From: CAZSMC01 sp964607755
GTDB lineage: Bacteria > Zhuqueibacterota > Zhuqueibacteria > Residuimicrobiales > Krinioviventaceae
Length of the DNA stretch: 64,000 nucleotides
Assembly: GCA_964607755.1 (NCBI GenBank)
Contig: CAZSMC010000013.1
Location: 17,269 to 81,268 of the forward strand
Direction of reading: 5' to 3'
Position numbers and translations under genes: made by a program
The notes under the pieces: model-generated
The model's database searches: none
Told to the model about the DNA's origin: nothing
The model's input: the letters and a program-made list of their open reading frames with translations, nothing else
Part shown: positions 61,331 to 64,000 of the stretch, in pieces
Numbering within the stretch: position 1 is the first letter of the stretch
Layout of the letters: each line of letters begins with the position of its first letter

Positions 61331-63646
61331 ATGAATACGAATGAAAATAATCATCATTTAGAAGAATCTACAGAATGGAGCTTTGAGGATTATCTGGATC
61401 TTGCTTTGCGCCGAAGATGGCTAATAGGAATAATTTTTATTCTCATCTTTAGCGCAACACTTTATTATTCACTCACCCGGCCTCCCAAATATGCTTCAGC
61501 GGTTACTTTTTCTATTGATCAGCAATCTGAATTATCTGGTATCGGAAGCAAGATGGTCAATCCGTATTTACAATACCGGTATGGAAATGCTAATAATTTG
61601 CAATATTACCAGGCTCTCATCCATAGTCAACCTTTTTATCAAAAGGTCATCAACGATGCGTTAGCAGATAGCGCTTTAAAAGTGCATGGCGGTATGACTT
61701 CAGAAAAAGTATTAGACGTTCTCTCAAACGGAATGACCTTAGAGAAGGAAGAGTATTCGAATTTGATTTATTTGAGAGTTGTTGCTTACGATCCGGTGCT
61801 CGCCTACAGAATGGCTGATATTATCAGCAATGCCTTTAAATATCGAAGCAGAGATGTTGAACAGGAACAGGCGCAGAATGTCGTTGAGTATGTCAATAGC
61901 CAGGTCGTAGAGGCAGAGAAAAATCTGGAAAAGGCGGAAAAGGAATTGCAGGAATTCAAGAGCCGGACAAACTTTACTTTCTCTGGTGAAGAAGATGGTA
62001 TTATACAACGTCTCACTGAAATAGAAAAAAAGATAACCGAATCACAGACCAAGCGTGAACTGACGCAAGCTAATTTAGAAACCTATAATCACAGATTAGA
62101 ACAATTGGAGCAGGGTGGAGTTCCCGGGCTGTGGGATCTGGAATCGCCAGAAATTGTACAACTCCGTTCAAGCATAGAAAAGTTGGAAAAACAAAAACAC
62201 AACTTGTTAGAGTCTGATAATACCCCTCAAGAAAAGCTAAGAGAGATTGAAATACAGCTTGAAGAGAAAAAGTACCAACTTCGGACAGCTATTTTGAATG
62301 CCGGAAATATGGGGAAGAAAAACAGTGATCTACTTGGCGCTGAATCTGATGACAATCCATTTACAGTGTTGAGAAAGCGCAAAATAGATGAAGAACTTAA
62401 ATTATATTCTCTCCAAAACGAAGAAAAATTTTATCGTCAGTTGTTGGAAAACTATAAGAAACAGCATCCAAATCTTTTAGAACAGGCCGTAAGGTTGGCC
62501 AAGCTGAAACGAGCTAAAACCGTTGCTGAAAATTTGTATTCATTCCTTGTTCAGGAAGGCGAACAGGCAAAGATACGTGCTGAAACCGGAACAGGCGGTA
62601 TACTGGTTGTATCTCCGCCTATGCTTCCCGAGCAGCCTTTGCCACCTAAAACCACACGCAACATTGCCATAGGACTTTTTCTGGGATTAGGTCTTGGCTT
62701 TGGTATGGCTTTTGTACTTGATTATTTCGACAAATCCATCCATACAACAGAGGCTATCGAGCGCCATACAAAGTTGTCCGTACTGGGCACAATACCTGAT
62801 TTGTCACGAGTTCGAAAGCAGGTTAATAAATATCGGAAAGAAACCAAACCAGAGGGGGGAAGAAAAAGTAAGAAATCTATCCCCCAAAATGGCAAGTCTG
62901 CAGAATCTTATTGTCTATTACCCGCTATGGGCAGTAAAAATCCATTGGTTGAAGCATATCGTAATCTGAGAACGGATTTACAGTTTGTTAATGTGGATGA
63001 ACCGATCACACAGATGGTGGTAATGAGTTCCATGCCAGGTGAAGGAAAGACAATAACCTGTGCCAACCTGGGTATCTCTTATGCCGAGTTAGGCAAGTCA
63101 GTTTTAATCGTCGATTGCGATATGAGAAAACCTATGCAACACAAAGTGTTTAAAGTGCAAAAAACGCCGGGTTTATCTGATTTTTTAGCCCGCGATGATA
63201 TATCTCTAGACATGGTTTTGCAACAGACAAACATTAATAATCTAAAAGTTCTTTCTTCTGGAACTACGCCGCCGAACCCTGCAGAAATGATTGGAAGTTT
63301 GCGCATGGATGATTTGGTTCGAAGATTGACCGAAGAGTTCGATCTGATTATTTACGACACTCCTCCTATAATGGCTGTTAGCGATCCGAAAATATTGGCA
63401 CCAAAAGTTGGAAATATTCTCCTAGTTGTCCGCGCTGATCGCACTAATTTGCCGGATGTAAAAAATGCTGTTAACCGTATACAAACAGTAGGCGGGAAAA
63501 TTGTCGGTACGGTTTTAAATGGTGTTGGTGCCACAAAAGGTTACGGTTATTATTACCGGTATAATTACTATCACGACTATAGTTATTATTATACAGATGA
63601 CAAGGATTCAAAAAAATCGAAAAAGAAAAAACAATCGATTGTCTGA
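61331..63646 (+). CDS. Wzc-like polysaccharide co-polymerase / bacterial tyrosine kinase
   Basis: Inner-membrane protein of 771 residues. A Wzz domain has helices near 35-55 and 445-465, flanking a long periplasmic coiled coil (about 180-320). The cytoplasmic BY-kinase shows Walker A SSMPGEGKT with Lys573, Walker A' VLIVDCDMRKP and Walker B LIIYDTPP. The tail is a tyrosine cluster (GYGYYYRYNYYHDYSYYY) for autophosphorylation, followed by Lys-rich residues. The kinase and Wzz parts are fused as in Wzc. It regulates chain length and export through the adjacent Wza-like channel. Confidence 0.96.
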   Translation: MNTNENNHHLEESTEWSFEDYLDLALRRRWLIGIIFILIFSATLYYSLTRPPKYASAVTFSIDQQSELSGIGSKMVNPYLQYRYGNANNLQYYQALIHSQPFYQKVINDALADSALKVHGGMTSEKVLDVLSNGMTLEKEEYSNLIYLRVVAYDPVLAYRMADIISNAFKYRSRDVEQEQAQNVVEYVNSQVVEAEKNLEKAEKELQEFKSRTNFTFSGEEDGIIQRLTEIEKKITESQTKRELTQANLETYNHRLEQLEQGGVPGLWDLESPEIVQLRSSIEKLEKQKHNLLESDNTPQEKLREIEIQLEEKKYQLRTAILNAGNMGKKNSDLLGAESDDNPFTVLRKRKIDEELKLYSLQNEEKFYRQLLENYKKQHPNLLEQAVRLAKLKRAKTVAENLYSFLVQEGEQAKIRAETGTGGILVVSPPMLPEQPLPPKTTRNIAIGLFLGLGLGFGMAFVLDYFDKSIHTTEAIERHTKLSVLGTIPDLSRVRKQVNKYRKETKPEGGRKSKKSIPQNGKSAESYCLLPAMGSKNPLVEAYRNLRTDLQFVNVDEPITQMVVMSSMPGEGKTITCANLGISYAELGKSVLIVDCDMRKPMQHKVFKVQKTPGLSDFLARDDISLDMVLQQTNINNLKVLSSGTTPPNPAEMIGSLRMDDLVRRLTEEFDLIIYDTPPIMAVSDPKILAPKVGNILLVVRADRTNLPDVKNAVNRIQTVGGKIVGTVLNGVGATKGYGYYYRYNYYHDYSYYYTDDKDSKKSKKKKQSIV

Positions 63647-63922
63647 AATCTTTATTTATCAGATCGTCATTTATGATGCCAGGGCAGACCTGATTTCACT
63701 ATTACCAGCAAATCGAATTGTAGTATCTAAAAACTTTTAGTTTATCATTGGTGATTAATTGTTTCTAAAGCACTATCATCCCGGGGACTTTTCTACGAAT
63801 TATTTTTAAATCCGTTGATAATACATAATCTGTACACGAATGACGAAGTTGATTTTACCTTCCCCTGACCGTAAATACAGTCCTGGTCAAACTCGAAATT
63901 GTATTTAAACCTTAAGATTAAT
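63647..63922. other. Spacer within the polysaccharide locus
   Basis: No gene is supported between the tyrosine kinase and the partial dehydrogenase gene, and no terminator hairpin stands out. Confidence 0.5.
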
Positions 63923-64000
63923 ATGAAACGTACCCATTCTAATAAATTAAACTTTGCCCTCATCGGTGCGGCCGGTTACATTGCACCCCGCCACTTAAAA
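63923..64000 (+). CDS. Gfo/Idh/MocA oxidoreductase, WlbA/WbpB-like, 3' end cut by window
   Basis: ATG at 63923 opens a frame that stays open to the window end (26 codons). After a short polar start it reads NFALIGAAGYIAPRHLK, the Rossmann dinucleotide-binding loop with the Ala-Ala-Gly-Tyr form seen in UDP-N-acetyl-glucosaminuronate 3-dehydrogenases of O-antigen loci. Position downstream of Wza- and Wzc-like genes supports synthesis of a modified amino-sugar. Only the N-terminus is visible, so the enzyme subclass is tentative. Confidence 0.7.
   Translation, partial: MKRTHSNKLNFALIGAAGYIAPRHLK

Noticed and set aside
1..64000. tRNA or rRNA genes
   Set aside because: No cloverleaf with a TTCGAATC-type T-arm or rRNA-like conserved block was found when the intergenic regions were read.

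Overview
The window most likely comes from a chromosome of an uncultured or little-studied FCB-group bacterium, with a Calditrichota/KSB1-like lineage as a reasonable guess. The evidence is: C-terminal secretion-type domains of the LQQNYPNPFNP kind on two secreted proteins; a decayed SusR-like hybrid kinase; Tat-targeted sulfatase and fucosidase; a mraZ-led division cluster; and a gene style of moderate GC with AT-rich spacers. This assignment is inference. No rRNA or tRNA gene was seen.

Layout. 1-4943: a co-oriented export operon with an outer-membrane barrel, a LolD/MacB-type ATPase, two FtsX-type permeases and a LolA-like periplasmic protein. 5162-5778: a DUF433/DUF5615 toxin-antitoxin-like pair. 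5892-12187: carbohydrate genes (GH92 mannosidase, KDPG/KHG aldolase) followed by a Tat lipoprotein of the DUF362 family and a secreted DUF4380-like protein with a C-terminal sorting domain. 12284-14490: a gene-poor island of palindrome-rich repeats around one small membrane-protein gene. 14637-17804: a seven-PAS protein with a receiver domain but no kinase core.

18141-25538 is the most unusual part. It is a co-directional set: a TIM-barrel isomerase-like protein, a CPBP membrane protease, a PurD-like ATP-grasp ligase, an arginyl/leucyl-tRNA-protein-transferase-like GNAT, a cysteinyl-tRNA-synthetase paralogue that has lost two of four zinc ligands and the C-terminal tRNA-binding part, and an ABC-2 exporter pair. 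Together they look like an undescribed pathway that activates an amino acid, conjugates it and exports the product. The substrate is unknown.

25752-27193 holds a DUF4926/DUF6883 pair (DUF6883 interrupted by an in-frame TGA) and a decayed histidine kinase that runs into a dispersed repeat. 27346-32520 is a minus-strand operon for fucose-containing, probably sulfated glycans: a lipoprotein glycosidase with an apparent ATT start, a GH29 fucosidase, a sulfatase and a FAH-family hydrolase. 32785-40644 carries assorted single genes (alkaline-phosphatase-fold hydrolase, DUF91 nuclease-like protein, GNAT, DUF4097 protein, bleomycin-hydrolase-like peptidase, MFS transporter, CDF metal transporter). 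40817-46663 encodes a ~1950-residue secreted protein built from FG-GAP repeats and 13 Ig-like repeats.

47159-59277 is the division and cell-wall (dcw) cluster: mraZ, rsmH, ftsL-like, a PASTA-containing PBP, murF, mraY, ftsW, murG, a reduced ftsQ-like gene, ftsA, ftsZ. murE, murD, murC, murB and ddl are absent from it. rpmB follows on the minus strand. From 60396 to the end is the start of a polysaccharide export locus: a Wza-like protein, a Wzc-like tyrosine kinase, and the first 26 codons of a Gfo/Idh/MocA dehydrogenase cut by the window edge.
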